Assembly: GCF_012290005.1 (NCBI RefSeq)
Contig: NZ_JAAXMS010000001.1
Coordinates: 930,001-994,000 of the forward strand
Direction of reading: 5' to 3'
Length of the DNA: 64,000 nucleotides
Source: Crateriforma spongiae
Lineage (GTDB): Bacteria > Planctomycetota > Planctomycetia > Pirellulales > Pirellulaceae
Shown here: one piece after another, positions 48,898-57,822 of the stretch
Layout of the letters: every line of letters starts with the position of its first letter
Position numbering within the stretch: position 1 is the first letter of the stretch
Translations under genes and position numbers: made by a program
The notes under the pieces: model-generated
What the model was told of the DNA's origin: nothing
The model's database searches: none
What the model saw: the letters and a program-made list of their open reading frames with translations, nothing else

Positions 48898-49648
48898 AAC
48901 CCATTGATCGCATCGTTTCGTCGACGATCTGCAGCTCCTGTGGGTTGTTGATCGAAAGAGCTTCGCACGGCTTCAGCACGGGCAAAGCGTCCACCGCCTT
49001 GCCCGATTTCCGCAACAGTGCCGGACAATCCGTCAGGTAGTATTCGCCCTGTGCGTTGTCGTTGCTGATCTGTTCCAACGACGACAGCAAGTCGGGGGTT
49101 TGGAACAGGTACGTGCTCATGTTCACTTCGGTGATCGCCAACTGTTCCGGCGTGGCGTCTTTGTGTTCGACAATGCCGATAAAGTTGCCGTCTTCGTCAC
49201 GAACGATGCGACCCAGCCCGGTCGGATCGTCTTTCTTCAACGTGCCCATCAGCAACGACGGCTGCGTTTTAGCGAAGTGATCCAGCAAGGTTTTCAAACT
49301 GTCGGATTGAATCAGCGGCGAATCGCCCGCAACCACGATGGTCGGACCGGCTTGCGTCATCAATGCGTCGCGACACATTTGCACCGCGTGGCCGGTCCCC
49401 AGTTGTTCGGTTTGTTCCACGAACTCGATCGGGTCTTTGCGACCGCTAAGCTCCTGGCGGACCAGGTCGGCTTGATAGCCAACGACGACGATCTTGCGTT
49501 CGATGCCGGCCGCCGACAAAGCGTCCAGCACAAAATGGATCATCGGGCGGTCCACCACGGGGCAAAGCACTTTGGGCAGTTCGCTTTTCATCCGTGTGCC
49601 CTTGCCGGCGGCGAGCACGACGGCACAGGGCGAATCCGTTGCAGGCAT
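48890..49648 (-). CDS. UDP-N-acetylglucosamine pyrophosphorylase, single-domain GlmU-type
   Basis: A 252-aa nucleotidyltransferase that matches only the N-terminal uridyltransferase domain of GlmU: CAVVLAAGKGTRMKSELPKVL, EQTEQLGTGHAVQM, VVAGDSPLI and EVNMSTYLFQTPDLL ... NAQGEYYLTDC. The left-handed beta-helix acetyltransferase domain (about 200 residues) is absent, and the gene ends in the overlap with prs. GlcN-1-P acetylation would have to come from elsewhere. Start at 49648 (MPATDSPCAVVL), since the upstream frame is Arg/Pro-rich and unlike the family. Confidence 0.9.
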   Translation of the reverse strand: MPATDSPCAVVLAAGKGTRMKSELPKVLCPVVDRPMIHFVLDALSAAGIERKIVVVGYQADLVRQELSGRKDPIEFVEQTEQLGTGHAVQMCRDALMTQAGPTIVVAGDSPLIQSDSLKTLLDHFAKTQPSLLMGTLKKDDPTGLGRIVRDEDGNFIGIVEHKDATPEQLAITEVNMSTYLFQTPDLLSSLEQISNDNAQGEYYLTDCPALLRKSGKAVDALPVLKPCEALSINNPQELQIVDETMRSMGYA

Positions 49649-49828
49649 TGATTGAACCGATCGATTGTTGGGGGCCGAGTGTTCAGTGGTCGATCTTTCG
49701 GCCGGTCGCAGCGGATGCCTGCGACGCGGCCGATGGGCCGACATCGTGGTCGGTCGACCGGACATCAGCAAGGCGGGGCAAAGAAGGCCGAACCTGTGTG
49801 GTCGGTCCGGTCGCCCAGTAAATGTCGA

Positions 49829-51025
49829 TCAATCGCCTTGGATACGCAGCATTTTCAAGGTCCGGCCTGCGGCGTCGATCTCGAATTTGAACCGCCCCAG
49901 ATAGCTCATTCCCAGCAGCGGTTGGGCAAATGACGCGGAAGCGTCCAAGACGGCGGCACGGACGTTTTCCGCTTCGAATTGTCCAACCCGCACCGACGGC
50001 AACGTGACGCCGCGGGCACCGATCACGCGGCCATCGGCCAACTCCATCCGCATTGCCGGCGCATCGGCGGGAATCTTGATGTCCAATTCGGCGGCTGTTT
50101 TCGCCGGCAGACTGATGATCGACGCCCCGCTGTCCAGCACCATCTTGGTCGTCTTGCCGCCGACGGTCACGTTGACGAACAAACCATTGCCTTCGGATTC
50201 CAGTTCAATCGTTTCGCGAAACACCTCGGATTCTTCCGCCTCCAGACGACGAAGGACCGGTGCCAGAATCTCGTCGGCCGTCAGTTCGTCAGGGGTATTC
50301 AGGTTGCGATGGGTGACCGACAGGGCGATGGACACTTTGCGGTCCTTCAAGCTTTCGGCCAGTGCGTCCCGCAGTTGATCAAAGTCGGCGCGAATCGCCA
50401 TCACGACTTCCGCATAATCCGATTCGGCTTGATGCAATTGTGACGCTTGCTTGTCCACGTTCAGCTTGGCGTTTTGACGATCGGCCGCCAACTGTTTCGT
50501 TTTCGCCGCCGTCGCGTTGATCATTGCGACAATTTTGTTGTGGTCCCGCCCGCTGATGGCCGGGATGGATGCCAGTCGCAAATTGAGTTCGCCATATTGT
50601 CGATTCAGCCGAGACAGTTGTTCGACGATCGTGTTTTCGATCAACGTGGCTTGCTGCCAAGCTTGGCGGATTTGCCTGAGCTCACGCCGTTGTTTGGGCA
50701 GCCCCGACAAGGCACGCGATATCTCGCCGGCCGACGTGCAAATGATCTGTCGTCCGGAAGGTTTCAGGCCATGCGTGTCCAGGATATCAACGGCCTGGGC
50801 CAACACCGCGGGTGAATAGGGTTTCGGTGCAGGGACGTCGGCGGATTGCGAATCCTGGCCATCAGGGTCGGATCGTGACGTGGTTGACGAAGCCTGTGAT
50901 TCCGTATCACCGGTGCTTTCATTGGAATTGGTTTGTGCAGCGATCGTCACCGGCGGCAATGCGCAGATGCAAAACATCACGGCCAACGACAAACGGCCGA
51001 TGGTCAAAGCAAAACCCGTAGGCAT
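49829..51025 (-). CDS. Secreted retropepsin-like aspartic protease with coiled-coil region
   Basis: A 398-aa protein with a signal peptide (residues 5-31, LTIGRLSLAVMFCICALPPVTIAA), a Ser/Asp-rich linker, a helical coiled-coil-like part (about 120-230) and a C-terminal clan AA aspartic protease domain. The catalytic triplet is D298-S-G in TTKMVLDSGASIISLPAKTAAEL, and the second fold half is QPLLGMSYLGRFKFEID. Single-domain enzymes of this type act as dimers. Targets unknown. It ends 180 bp before the GlmU-type gene on the same strand. Confidence 0.8.
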   Translation of the reverse strand: MPTGFALTIGRLSLAVMFCICALPPVTIAAQTNSNESTGDTESQASSTTSRSDPDGQDSQSADVPAPKPYSPAVLAQAVDILDTHGLKPSGRQIICTSAGEISRALSGLPKQRRELRQIRQAWQQATLIENTIVEQLSRLNRQYGELNLRLASIPAISGRDHNKIVAMINATAAKTKQLAADRQNAKLNVDKQASQLHQAESDYAEVVMAIRADFDQLRDALAESLKDRKVSIALSVTHRNLNTPDELTADEILAPVLRRLEAEESEVFRETIELESEGNGLFVNVTVGGKTTKMVLDSGASIISLPAKTAAELDIKIPADAPAMRMELADGRVIGARGVTLPSVRVGQFEAENVRAAVLDASASFAQPLLGMSYLGRFKFEIDAAGRTLKMLRIQGD

Positions 51026-51377
51026 TGGAAACGTTACGGCGGTCGTGCGTTGGGGAGCGCGGAAGACCATGGATGGATGGGTGGTGGGGCGGAAGGGCGA
51101 AGGAAGGTGACGCTGTTGCGGGGGGACGAGACCTCTCTATCGTATGCTGGACGCGGCCGCGATGGGATTAAAAAATGATCAGCAGCGTGGCGGAAGTTTC
51201 TGCCGCCCCGATGTACGGGCGACGACCCTGGCGTCGGAACGAACGGCAGCGAACCAATCGAAAGTGGATCGACGGATGGACCGGAAAGAAATTCCAAACG
51301 CAAAGAACCGTTCGGCTTCATCGCACCCCATGCCGGCGACCTCACGACGCAGCGTGGTTCGGCGAGACCCGTCGGCA

Positions 51378-51536
51378 ATGACATGTCCCATCTGTGGGAC
51401 CGGTTTTTTGCTGGATGAGACGCAGGCCCCGCCGTTTTGCAGTGTGCGGTGCAAACAAATCGATTTGGGGCGTTGGTTGGACGAAGAGATCGGGCTGCCC
51501 CATGAAGGAGAACCCGATCCCGAAATGCTCGATTGA
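51378..51536 (+). CDS. yacG: YacG-type zinc-finger DNA gyrase inhibitor
   Basis: A 52-aa protein with cysteines 3, 6, 21 and 25 (CPICGTGFLLDETQAPPFCSVRCKQIDLGRWLDEE), the complete YacG zinc finger followed by LGRWLDEEIGLP. E. coli YacG binds GyrB and inhibits gyrase. The start is placed at 51378 because the motif begins two residues later; longer in-frame starts at 51330 and 51276 exist and cannot be excluded. It is unusual in standing alone, away from coaE and zapD. Confidence 0.85.
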   Translation: MTCPICGTGFLLDETQAPPFCSVRCKQIDLGRWLDEEIGLPHEGEPDPEMLD

Positions 51537-51594
51537 AACGAGATGCACACTCGAAGGCCGCGAAGAGTTACCGAATCCAGCGACTGGTTTTGGT

Positions 51595-51724
51595 TAGGCT
51601 CTGTTTATCAATTAGTAACCCGAAGCGTCAGCGAGGGGCCGAAGTTTTTCAACAAGAATCCCTCGCTGACGCGTCGGGTTACCGTTTTCATTGGCCTTCG
51701 TGTTGATTTGATAAACAGTGCCTA
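51595..51724. repeat. Nested palindromic dispersed element (MITE/REP-like)
   Basis: 130-bp element with two nested inverted repeats. Outer arms of 17 bp lie at 51595-51611 and 51708-51724 (TAGGC-CTGTTTATCAA type, one mismatch). Inner arms of 23 bp lie at 51615-51637 and 51660-51682 (GTAACCCGAAGCGTCAGCG and its complement, one mismatch), around a 22-nt loop. It encodes no transposase. One frame reads TRSVSEG, a peptide I recall as commonly mis-annotated in Rhodopirellula proteins. Confidence 0.85.
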
Positions 51725-51789
51725 GCAGTCTGTGGCTTCCATCGGTCCGAACGCTGCTATCGCCAGGGTGACGGTTTGCAGAGCGGCGT

Positions 51790-52302
51790 TTAACGTTTGG
51801 GCATCGGAGGATGGGGGCGAATCGGCAGACGCCAAGCCGGGATGTCCCGTTCGACAATCTCGCCATCGGGCATCAGCACAAGAGCGACACGAGCGGTGTT
51901 GATTCGCATGGGAAGTTCTTCTTTCTTGGTCAATCGAATTTCGTCGATTTGCAAGATGATCTCGCCGGCGGCGAAATTGACTTTCCCGTACTTCAGGGTC
52001 ACATCACTGGTGACCAACATACCGGCGCCATCCTCCAGTTCCGGATGAGCCGTACGCAGCACATCTGGCACCGAAAGTAGGTTGTCCCAAAGGTTCGACC
52101 ACATGGTGCGGCTGGGGTGAATCTGACGTGCCGGCCCAGACCAGCTCCACGAACGCTTGATCTGTCGCACCGTGCTGTCTATCCGAGTCGCGCTGACGGC
52201 GTTGGCGCGTTCCGATCTTTTCCTTTCGTTTTGAGGTTCGTCGGCGGTTGCAACGCAGCACAGGCTTAGCAAGATCAAGATGGATCGAATGTGAATCGCC
52301 AT
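51790..52302 (-). CDS. Secreted hypothetical protein
   Basis: A 170-aa protein with a signal peptide (HIRSILILLSLCCVATA). The mature part has no recognised family; it ends in a strand-rich block (TLKYGKVNFAAGEIILQIDEIRLTKKEELPMRINTARVALVLMPDGEIV). It lies 81 bp downstream of the serpin gene on the same strand and 65 bp from the palindromic element, so it may be co-transcribed with the serpin. Confidence 0.65.
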   Translation of the reverse strand: MAIHIRSILILLSLCCVATADEPQNERKRSERANAVSATRIDSTVRQIKRSWSWSGPARQIHPSRTMWSNLWDNLLSVPDVLRTAHPELEDGAGMLVTSDVTLKYGKVNFAAGEIILQIDEIRLTKKEELPMRINTARVALVLMPDGEIVERDIPAWRLPIRPHPPMPKR

Positions 52303-52383
52303 GGTTGATGTCTCCTGGTGTTACGGTTCAGGGGCGGCTTGAAGAAGGTGGTGAGTTTCGGCAGTGTTGTTCTGCGGCCGTGT

Positions 52384-53664
52384 TCATTTGGTCGAAGGAT
52401 CGTTCACGCGTCCGACGAACAGGATGCTTCCCGTTTGGTTGTCACGAATCAGAAAGGCGAACGGCCGATCGACATTGAATGTCGGCGGTGGTGCTGGCAC
52501 CGACGTGGCTCGGATGCCGCCGACGCCGGTAACCGCGGCTGCAACGGTTCCTTCTTCGTCCACCTGAATGACGGCCTTATGAAGAACGGCAGAAAGTTTG
52601 ATGCGATCCTGTTTCGTTATTCCCGAGAAATCTGCCGCGTTGGTGAACGCGGTTTCGATTCCCATCTGTTGTAAATGGGGGATCAGGTCGTAACTGCTGC
52701 TCAATTCAAACTTCGGAAGGGTCACCAACGTGCGACGTCGTTTCGGACGCTTGGCCAATTGGGTGTTGAGTGTGCTTAGATCCATTTGGTCGATCATGGA
52801 GCTCAGCCCGTCGTGGCTATCGGGCAATAAGATCACCATTTCCATGCGACGAATCTTGTCGCCATAAGGCAAAATTCCGATGCGATAGGTGTCGCCATCC
52901 ATCGTTTGGATACGGATGTTTTTCTGCATCATCGGGACTTCCTTGGTCGTCCCGTCGGCCAGATGAAAGGTACGTGGCCGCGTCCGTTGTTTTGAGAAGG
53001 ATTCGGACCATGACCCTTTGAAGTAAATGGCACTGGCCAAAAACATCAGCGTGTCTTTGGTAACCGTGTCACGCGACGCTAGCTTGGGAATACGTCCTGC
53101 GGTGGCGTCGGAAACCCAATCGTTGATCGCGGCAATGGATTCGTCTTGCTCGTGATGAAAATCGGCGTGCTCGACGCCGGCAAAACGGTCTGCGAGCAGG
53201 CTTTCGTACTTGGCACGAATGTCCAAGCCCGAACGCAACCACAGGTTCGATCCCATCGAGATCTCGACGCCCGTTTGGTCTTGGTCGGTCATTTGTTCAA
53301 TGAACGGGCGGAAAAGCGAATCCGTGTTTTTATCGCGATACAACAAAGACCGAAGTTCCTCCTTGGTCGGACCTTTGGCAGCCGGTTCCAACAAACTGAG
53401 TGCCATGTGGATGTTCATCGGGGAACAAAAAATGTTCTTGTCGTCGGCTTTGCACAAACGCCGCAGCATATCGATGCTCAATCGATTCTGTTCCGACACC
53501 AAGGGTGATAAATCCATCGGTTCGGGTCGCAGTTCATTCGCGACCGTGCGGGCGGACACGAACGCCAGCGGAATCGATAACAGCAGGGTGATCGCCGCGA
53601 CGGCCAGCGATCGGCGTTGCAGCCAGCGACAGGTGGTTTGTTTCAAGCTTTGAAGTGACATCAT
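52384..53664 (-). CDS. Serpin (serine protease inhibitor)
   Basis: A 426-aa bacterial serpin with an N-terminal signal or anchor helix (about residues 20-38), so probably exported. The fold is intact: shutter (NIFCSPMNIHMALSLL), breach (FLASAIYFKGSW ... YGDKIRRMEMVILLP) and hinge E370-E371-G372-T373-VAAAVTGVGG. The C-terminus is VDRPFAFLIRDNQTGSILFVGRVNDP. Counting from the hinge, P1 is A386 or, with one residue less, R385. The hinge is alanine-rich and small, which suggests a working suicide inhibitor. The target may be extracellular or neighbouring proteases. Confidence 0.92.
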   Translation of the reverse strand: MMSLQSLKQTTCRWLQRRSLAVAAITLLLSIPLAFVSARTVANELRPEPMDLSPLVSEQNRLSIDMLRRLCKADDKNIFCSPMNIHMALSLLEPAAKGPTKEELRSLLYRDKNTDSLFRPFIEQMTDQDQTGVEISMGSNLWLRSGLDIRAKYESLLADRFAGVEHADFHHEQDESIAAINDWVSDATAGRIPKLASRDTVTKDTLMFLASAIYFKGSWSESFSKQRTRPRTFHLADGTTKEVPMMQKNIRIQTMDGDTYRIGILPYGDKIRRMEMVILLPDSHDGLSSMIDQMDLSTLNTQLAKRPKRRRTLVTLPKFELSSSYDLIPHLQQMGIETAFTNAADFSGITKQDRIKLSAVLHKAVIQVDEEGTVAAAVTGVGGIRATSVPAPPPTFNVDRPFAFLIRDNQTGSILFVGRVNDPSTK

Positions 53665-53781
53665 GGTTTCCTATTCAGTAGGCGGACGAACGAGAGAAGA
53701 AGAAGCTCAGCAACAACGCGGCGACGAACGGTGAAGCGATGAGCGATGAACACAGCACATCGGCATTACGCCGCGCCGTTT

Positions 53782-55050
53782 TTAAAAGCCCAAGAACATG
53801 GCCGGCATGTCGGCAGCGGGTGTTTGCTTGGGGGGCGTGGATGGTGGATCCGGTTGCACTGTTTTTTCGGGGCGCGAAACCGGCTTTTCGGGACGCGAAA
53901 TCGGTCGGCCGATGGGGGCCGGCGTGGGAGGCCGTTGGCGAACGATTTTTTGGGTTTGCTGGGTCTGGAACGCTAGGGTCTTGATGGCCGACTGCAATCG
54001 TTCGACCAGAGATGATTCAAGCATTTTCAGTGACTGTTCAGCGCTACGGCTGATGCGTGTGGCCTCGTCCAACTGCCGAGACAGTTCCGTCAAACCTTTG
54101 GGCGTCGGGATCTCTAGCTTCAGCTTGCTAAGCAGTGGATCAAGCAGCTTGTCGACGATTTTGTTTAGCGGTTTCAGGATGATCCCAGCGATGGCTTGGG
54201 GCTTTTCCAGGATTTCGCGAACGCTGAAGCTTTTCGTCTTTCGAGTGATCGGGTTTTTGATTCGAATCGGTTTGGAAATCACGTCATCGATGCGGGCGAT
54301 CAGTTCTTCGCTGGCTTTCATTTTGTCGCCACTTTGCTGAAGTGATTGATGGACCGTTGCGAAGGCTGCGAACACACTGTCGATCTTTTGAAACAACGAT
54401 GTGATCAAGCGTGATTGCTGGCCCAACCGTTGGATCGCATCGACGGTTTGATCGACGGAACGGCGATGCTGCGAAGCGGTGAACTCGAGTGTCTGATGAA
54501 GTTGGCGATGCGTCGCTGCGATCTCCGTCGCCTGAGAAAGCGAATGCCGGTACACGCCGATGTCGCGACGCAAGGTTGCCAACTTGATGCGGCCGCCGGC
54601 AATGGTCTGTCGCAGATCTTTGACACGCTGGCGTGCCGGTTTCAAAACGTCGCGTTCGAATCTGTCCGCCTTCTTGCGAACCTTCGTGATTTGATTCTGC
54701 AATCGCTCGACGTTTTTCTTCAGATGACGCGCCGCGGTGCGAACGTGCGGCACCGATTGATAAGGCGTCAAACGATCGGCCAACTTTTTCAATCGACGAT
54801 CAAAGTCGCGAATCAGGCTGGTCGTTTTGATTCCGACTTTGACTCCTTCGCCGAATCGCCAACCGGATTGGTCCAGGTGGACCAGTTGGGAATCGAATTC
54901 GCTGATCTGTGATTGCAATCGACGCAGGTCTGCATCGATCGCAGCACACTGGGGAAAGCGGGGGGAGATCGACGCAGACGCTGGTGCGGGCGACAGGCTG
55001 GCCCAGATTCCGCCAATCAGGGTGGCGAGCAGGAGGCTTTTGCGGATCAT
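53782..55050 (-). CDS. Secreted coiled-coil protein, unknown function
   Basis: A 422-aa protein with a signal peptide (KSLLLATLIGGIWASLSPAPASA), long heptad-like helical stretches (residues about 38-260 and 310-360) and a Pro-rich C-terminal tail (RPPTPAPIGRPISRPEKPVSRPEKTVQPDPPSTPPKQTP). No catalytic motif. Such proteins are usually structural or envelope-associated. It lies 117 bp upstream, in transcription sense, of the serpin gene on the same strand; no family recognised. Confidence 0.7.
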   Translation of the reverse strand: MIRKSLLLATLIGGIWASLSPAPASASISPRFPQCAAIDADLRRLQSQISEFDSQLVHLDQSGWRFGEGVKVGIKTTSLIRDFDRRLKKLADRLTPYQSVPHVRTAARHLKKNVERLQNQITKVRKKADRFERDVLKPARQRVKDLRQTIAGGRIKLATLRRDIGVYRHSLSQATEIAATHRQLHQTLEFTASQHRRSVDQTVDAIQRLGQQSRLITSLFQKIDSVFAAFATVHQSLQQSGDKMKASEELIARIDDVISKPIRIKNPITRKTKSFSVREILEKPQAIAGIILKPLNKIVDKLLDPLLSKLKLEIPTPKGLTELSRQLDEATRISRSAEQSLKMLESSLVERLQSAIKTLAFQTQQTQKIVRQRPPTPAPIGRPISRPEKPVSRPEKTVQPDPPSTPPKQTPAADMPAMFLGF

Positions 55051-55223
55051 GCGACCTTGGCGGGGCTTGTGTGCAGCGGGTGACCGAGACCGACGTGGTG
55101 TCGATGTCGATCCCTGCGAGAGCCAACGTCGAAAGGTGACAAAGATTAGTGGCGAATTCGGATTTCATCCCCGTCGGGGGCTTGCGCTTCGATTGCCATC
55201 GGTGGTGGCCGATTCGTCGCTGA

Positions 55224-56945
55224 TTACAGCGAAAACCGCAGCGTTAGCACGGCGTGGGGCGGAATCTGACCCTGCGATTGATGCTGCGGTCGGGGGGCGA
55301 AATTGTGTTCGTGGTCGGTCAACCACGCCGCATCTGGATCGCCGACGCCCGGCCCCGTCACGGTGTAGGGACGGTGGGTGGGCCGGTCGTTGACGATGTG
55401 AACGACCATTCGATCGTCGTTGCGGACACACAGGGCTTCCAGGCCGCCGGGCTGTTCGCCATCACCGCCGGCATCCATTTCGATGGGGACACATTGGCCG
55501 CCGGCCGGGCTGGTGTTGGCGATCTGCTGGAACACGTAATAGGCCTTGCTGCGCCAGTAACGTTTCTGCGGATATCCTTCGCCCCACTGTGTGCTGATCA
55601 AGCCCGATTGGTTCTGGGCCGGGTGCGCCCATTCGAATGCCATCCAGGCCGAACACCCCAAACGCAGCGCGTTGGTCATGTTCCGCCCATATTCCATCGC
55701 CGACGCCAAATCAGATTTGGGAGACCGCTGGGCCCACTCGGTCATCCAAATCGGTTGTTGGTCCGACTTGGTGAAGCGTCGTAGTTCCTGGAAACGAACC
55801 GGCCAATAACCGCCGGTGTTCCAGTAGTCGTGAACACCCCAGGCGGCCAAGTGATCCAATTGTCCGGACTGTACAAAGTCGGCCAGACGATCGCTGTCCT
55901 TTCCGGCGCGGGTGATCGAGCCGGCCCCCAACGTTTCCGGAAAAACGAATCGTGGAAGGTGATCAAATTCATTGTCGGCTTCGATCAATTCGATGATGGC
56001 GTTTCGCACCTGGACGTGCGTTTCGGCCAGTTCAGTCAGTGATGTGTAGTGCGTTCCGTCTTGGGTATGAGGCCAATCGGGTTCATTGAATAAGCAGAGA
56101 TAATCAATCGTGGTCCCCTTCCACTTGGCGTGCTTCAGGAACGCGTAAACGTATTCGGCCATCTCCAGCCGGTATCGATCTCCCTTCTTCAAACCGCCAT
56201 TACCGGTGGTCGCCTGATTGGTCTTCATCCACGGCGGCGGCGAATAAAGACAAGCGAAGACCTTCAAGTCGGGGTTGCGTTGTTTGGCATTCCACAGAAT
56301 CCAAAACAGCCGGTCGCATCGCGACCAATCAAAGGCATCATTGTTCAGCGATTGCCAGTCGTCATTGTCATTGGTCGGCTCAAAGTCTGGACGGATCAAC
56401 GCGTGAACCAATTGTGTGTCCACGTCGCGGAAGCACCAGTCGAACAGATCGTTGCTGATGTTGAATTGGTTGTCATAGAACATGACTCCGGCACCGAGCC
56501 CGGTGTAAGGGTGTCCGGTTTGATCGGGGTGAATCCGTAGGGTGACGGGATCGGACGACGCGGGTTCGGTAACTTCCAATGTCACTTCGGTCGCGACATC
56601 GCCGGCGGTCAACTGCACGGTGATCGCATCACCAGCGGATTCCGGAATGATCACGAACGGATTGCGTGGTTCGCCCGTGGGGTCTTGGACCAGGGATGCG
56701 GACCCCCTGATGTTGACCTGATAGGTTTGTGGATCGGCACTGGACCAGCGATTGCTGCCTTCGTACCGGGCCTGGATGTGGATCAAATTCGGGCCAGCGG
56801 CGAACAGCCCGTCATCAGGTTCGGCCACCCGTAGTGCGACGATTTTTTTCGGCGTCTCTTCCGGTGATTCAGCGGAAGCCAATCGCGACGCCGACACTAC
56901 GGCGACAACAGACAGAAAGACGACGCGGGCCGTCGTGATGTTCAT
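55224..56945 (-). CDS. GH30-like secreted glycoside hydrolase
   Basis: A 573-aa exported protein with a signal peptide (TTARVVFLSVVAVVSASRLASA), an Ig-like N-terminal region (about 30-130), a TIM-barrel and a C-terminal beta domain. The acid/base is E288 in LCLFNEPDW and the nucleophile is E403 in PIWMTEWAQ, clan GH-A positions like those of GH30. LYSPPPWMKTN is the conserved substrate loop. Candidate substrates are beta-1,6-glucans or xylans, not distinguishable here. The start at 56945 excludes an upstream non-coding-looking extension. Confidence 0.83.
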   Translation of the reverse strand: MNITTARVVFLSVVAVVSASRLASAESPEETPKKIVALRVAEPDDGLFAAGPNLIHIQARYEGSNRWSSADPQTYQVNIRGSASLVQDPTGEPRNPFVIIPESAGDAITVQLTAGDVATEVTLEVTEPASSDPVTLRIHPDQTGHPYTGLGAGVMFYDNQFNISNDLFDWCFRDVDTQLVHALIRPDFEPTNDNDDWQSLNNDAFDWSRCDRLFWILWNAKQRNPDLKVFACLYSPPPWMKTNQATTGNGGLKKGDRYRLEMAEYVYAFLKHAKWKGTTIDYLCLFNEPDWPHTQDGTHYTSLTELAETHVQVRNAIIELIEADNEFDHLPRFVFPETLGAGSITRAGKDSDRLADFVQSGQLDHLAAWGVHDYWNTGGYWPVRFQELRRFTKSDQQPIWMTEWAQRSPKSDLASAMEYGRNMTNALRLGCSAWMAFEWAHPAQNQSGLISTQWGEGYPQKRYWRSKAYYVFQQIANTSPAGGQCVPIEMDAGGDGEQPGGLEALCVRNDDRMVVHIVNDRPTHRPYTVTGPGVGDPDAAWLTDHEHNFAPRPQHQSQGQIPPHAVLTLRFSL

Positions 56946-57110
56946 GGGAGTCCCCAAGGAGTGATCGTGATTTTGTTCCCAGTGTAGATCAGTCGGCCGG
57001 GCTGTTTTCGAGCCGGCTGTTGGTCGATGCTCCGCTGCGACAGTGGGGCGTCGCGTGGGCAAATGCGTCGGTCAGGCACGGCCAAGACGCCACGGCAACG
57101 GGAAACTGGC

Positions 57111-57139
57111 TTTACACAGGGGGTGGGGATCGGGATAAT
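57111..57139 (+). promoter_or_regulatory. Sigma70-like promoter of greA
   Basis: TTTACA at 57111-57116 and GATAAT at 57134-57139 with exactly 17 bp between; each hexamer is one base off consensus. Transcription would start near 57146, giving a leader of about 70 nt that contains the hairpin at 57161-57198. Confidence 0.7.
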
Positions 57140-57160
57140 ACGGGGCTTTGAAACCGAAGG

Positions 57161-57198
57161 CCTTTTCCGCTGTCCGCGGCGGAAAAGGTTTCTTTTTT
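57161..57198 (+). terminator. Leader hairpin/intrinsic terminator in the greA 5' region
   Basis: Perfect 10-bp stem CCTTTTCCGC (57161-57170) with GCGGAAAAGG (57179-57188), an 8-nt loop, and TTTCTTTTTT at 57189-57198. This has the form of an intrinsic terminator between the promoter and the greA ribosome-binding site, so many transcripts could end here as a short RNA of about 50 nt. Confidence 0.75.
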
Positions 57199-57216
57199 GT
57201 CCGAAAGGAAGGATGG

Positions 57217-57696
57217 ATGCACGAGACCGTTCCCATGACGCGGGAGGGTTACAACCGTTTGAAAGCCGAAATCTCTCGCCTGGAAAACGATGAGCTGCCC
57301 GTCATTACCGAAAAGTTGGCTGCCGCCCGCGAGGAAGGCGACCTGAAGGAAAACGCCGAATACCATGCCCAGCGTGAAAACCAGGGCATGCTGATGGCGA
57401 AGATCAGCGAGCTGAAAGACAAGGTCGCTCGGGCGTCAATCGTTGATACGTCGCAAATGCCCAAAGACGAGGTCGCTTTTGGCTGCACCGTGACTGTCGA
57501 AGACCTGGCCTACGGTGACGAAGAAGAGTTCACCCTGGTGGGCACCGGCGACGAAGATTACGACACGAACAAGATCCTGGTGACCAGCCCGCTGGGCCAA
57601 GGACTGATCGGCAAAAAGGTTGGTGATACCGCGGAAGTCGAAGCGCCGGCCGGCATGCTGAAGTTCAAGATCCTGAAGATCGAGTACGAATCCTAG
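57217..57696 (+). CDS. greA: Transcription elongation factor GreA
   Basis: Rescues arrested RNA polymerase by stimulating transcript cleavage; 159 aa, same length as E. coli GreA. The N-terminal coiled coil ([48 protein letters not shown]) contains the acidic tip D-L-K-E-N-A-E-Y used in catalysis, and the C-terminal FKBP-like domain ends [32 protein letters not shown]. The start at 57217 has AAGGAAGG four bases upstream. The leader hairpin ending 57198 lies just before this ribosome-binding site. Confidence 0.96.
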   Translation: MHETVPMTREGYNRLKAEISRLENDELPVITEKLAAAREEGDLKENAEYHAQRENQGMLMAKISELKDKVARASIVDTSQMPKDEVAFGCTVTVEDLAYGDEEEFTLVGTGDEDYDTNKILVTSPLGQGLIGKKVGDTAEVEAPAGMLKFKILKIEYES

Positions 57697-57737
57697 CCGC
57701 TTAAAAATCTTTCACGGGCGTTTTCGCCGTCACGTCA

Positions 57738-57776
57738 AAAAGGGCTCCGAGGTCGCAATGACCGCGGAGCCCTTTT
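57738..57776. terminator. Bidirectional terminator between greA and bioB
   Basis: Perfect 12-bp stem AAAAGGGCTCCG (57738-57749) with CGGAGCCCTTTT (57765-57776); the 15-nt loop itself contains GGTC/GACC. The A-run on one side and T-run on the other let it serve both the plus-strand greA and the minus-strand bioB, which converge here. Confidence 0.85.
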
Positions 57777-57822
57777 GCATTGGACTATGGGAGGACGCTT
57801 CGGTTCGATGACCGATCCGGTG

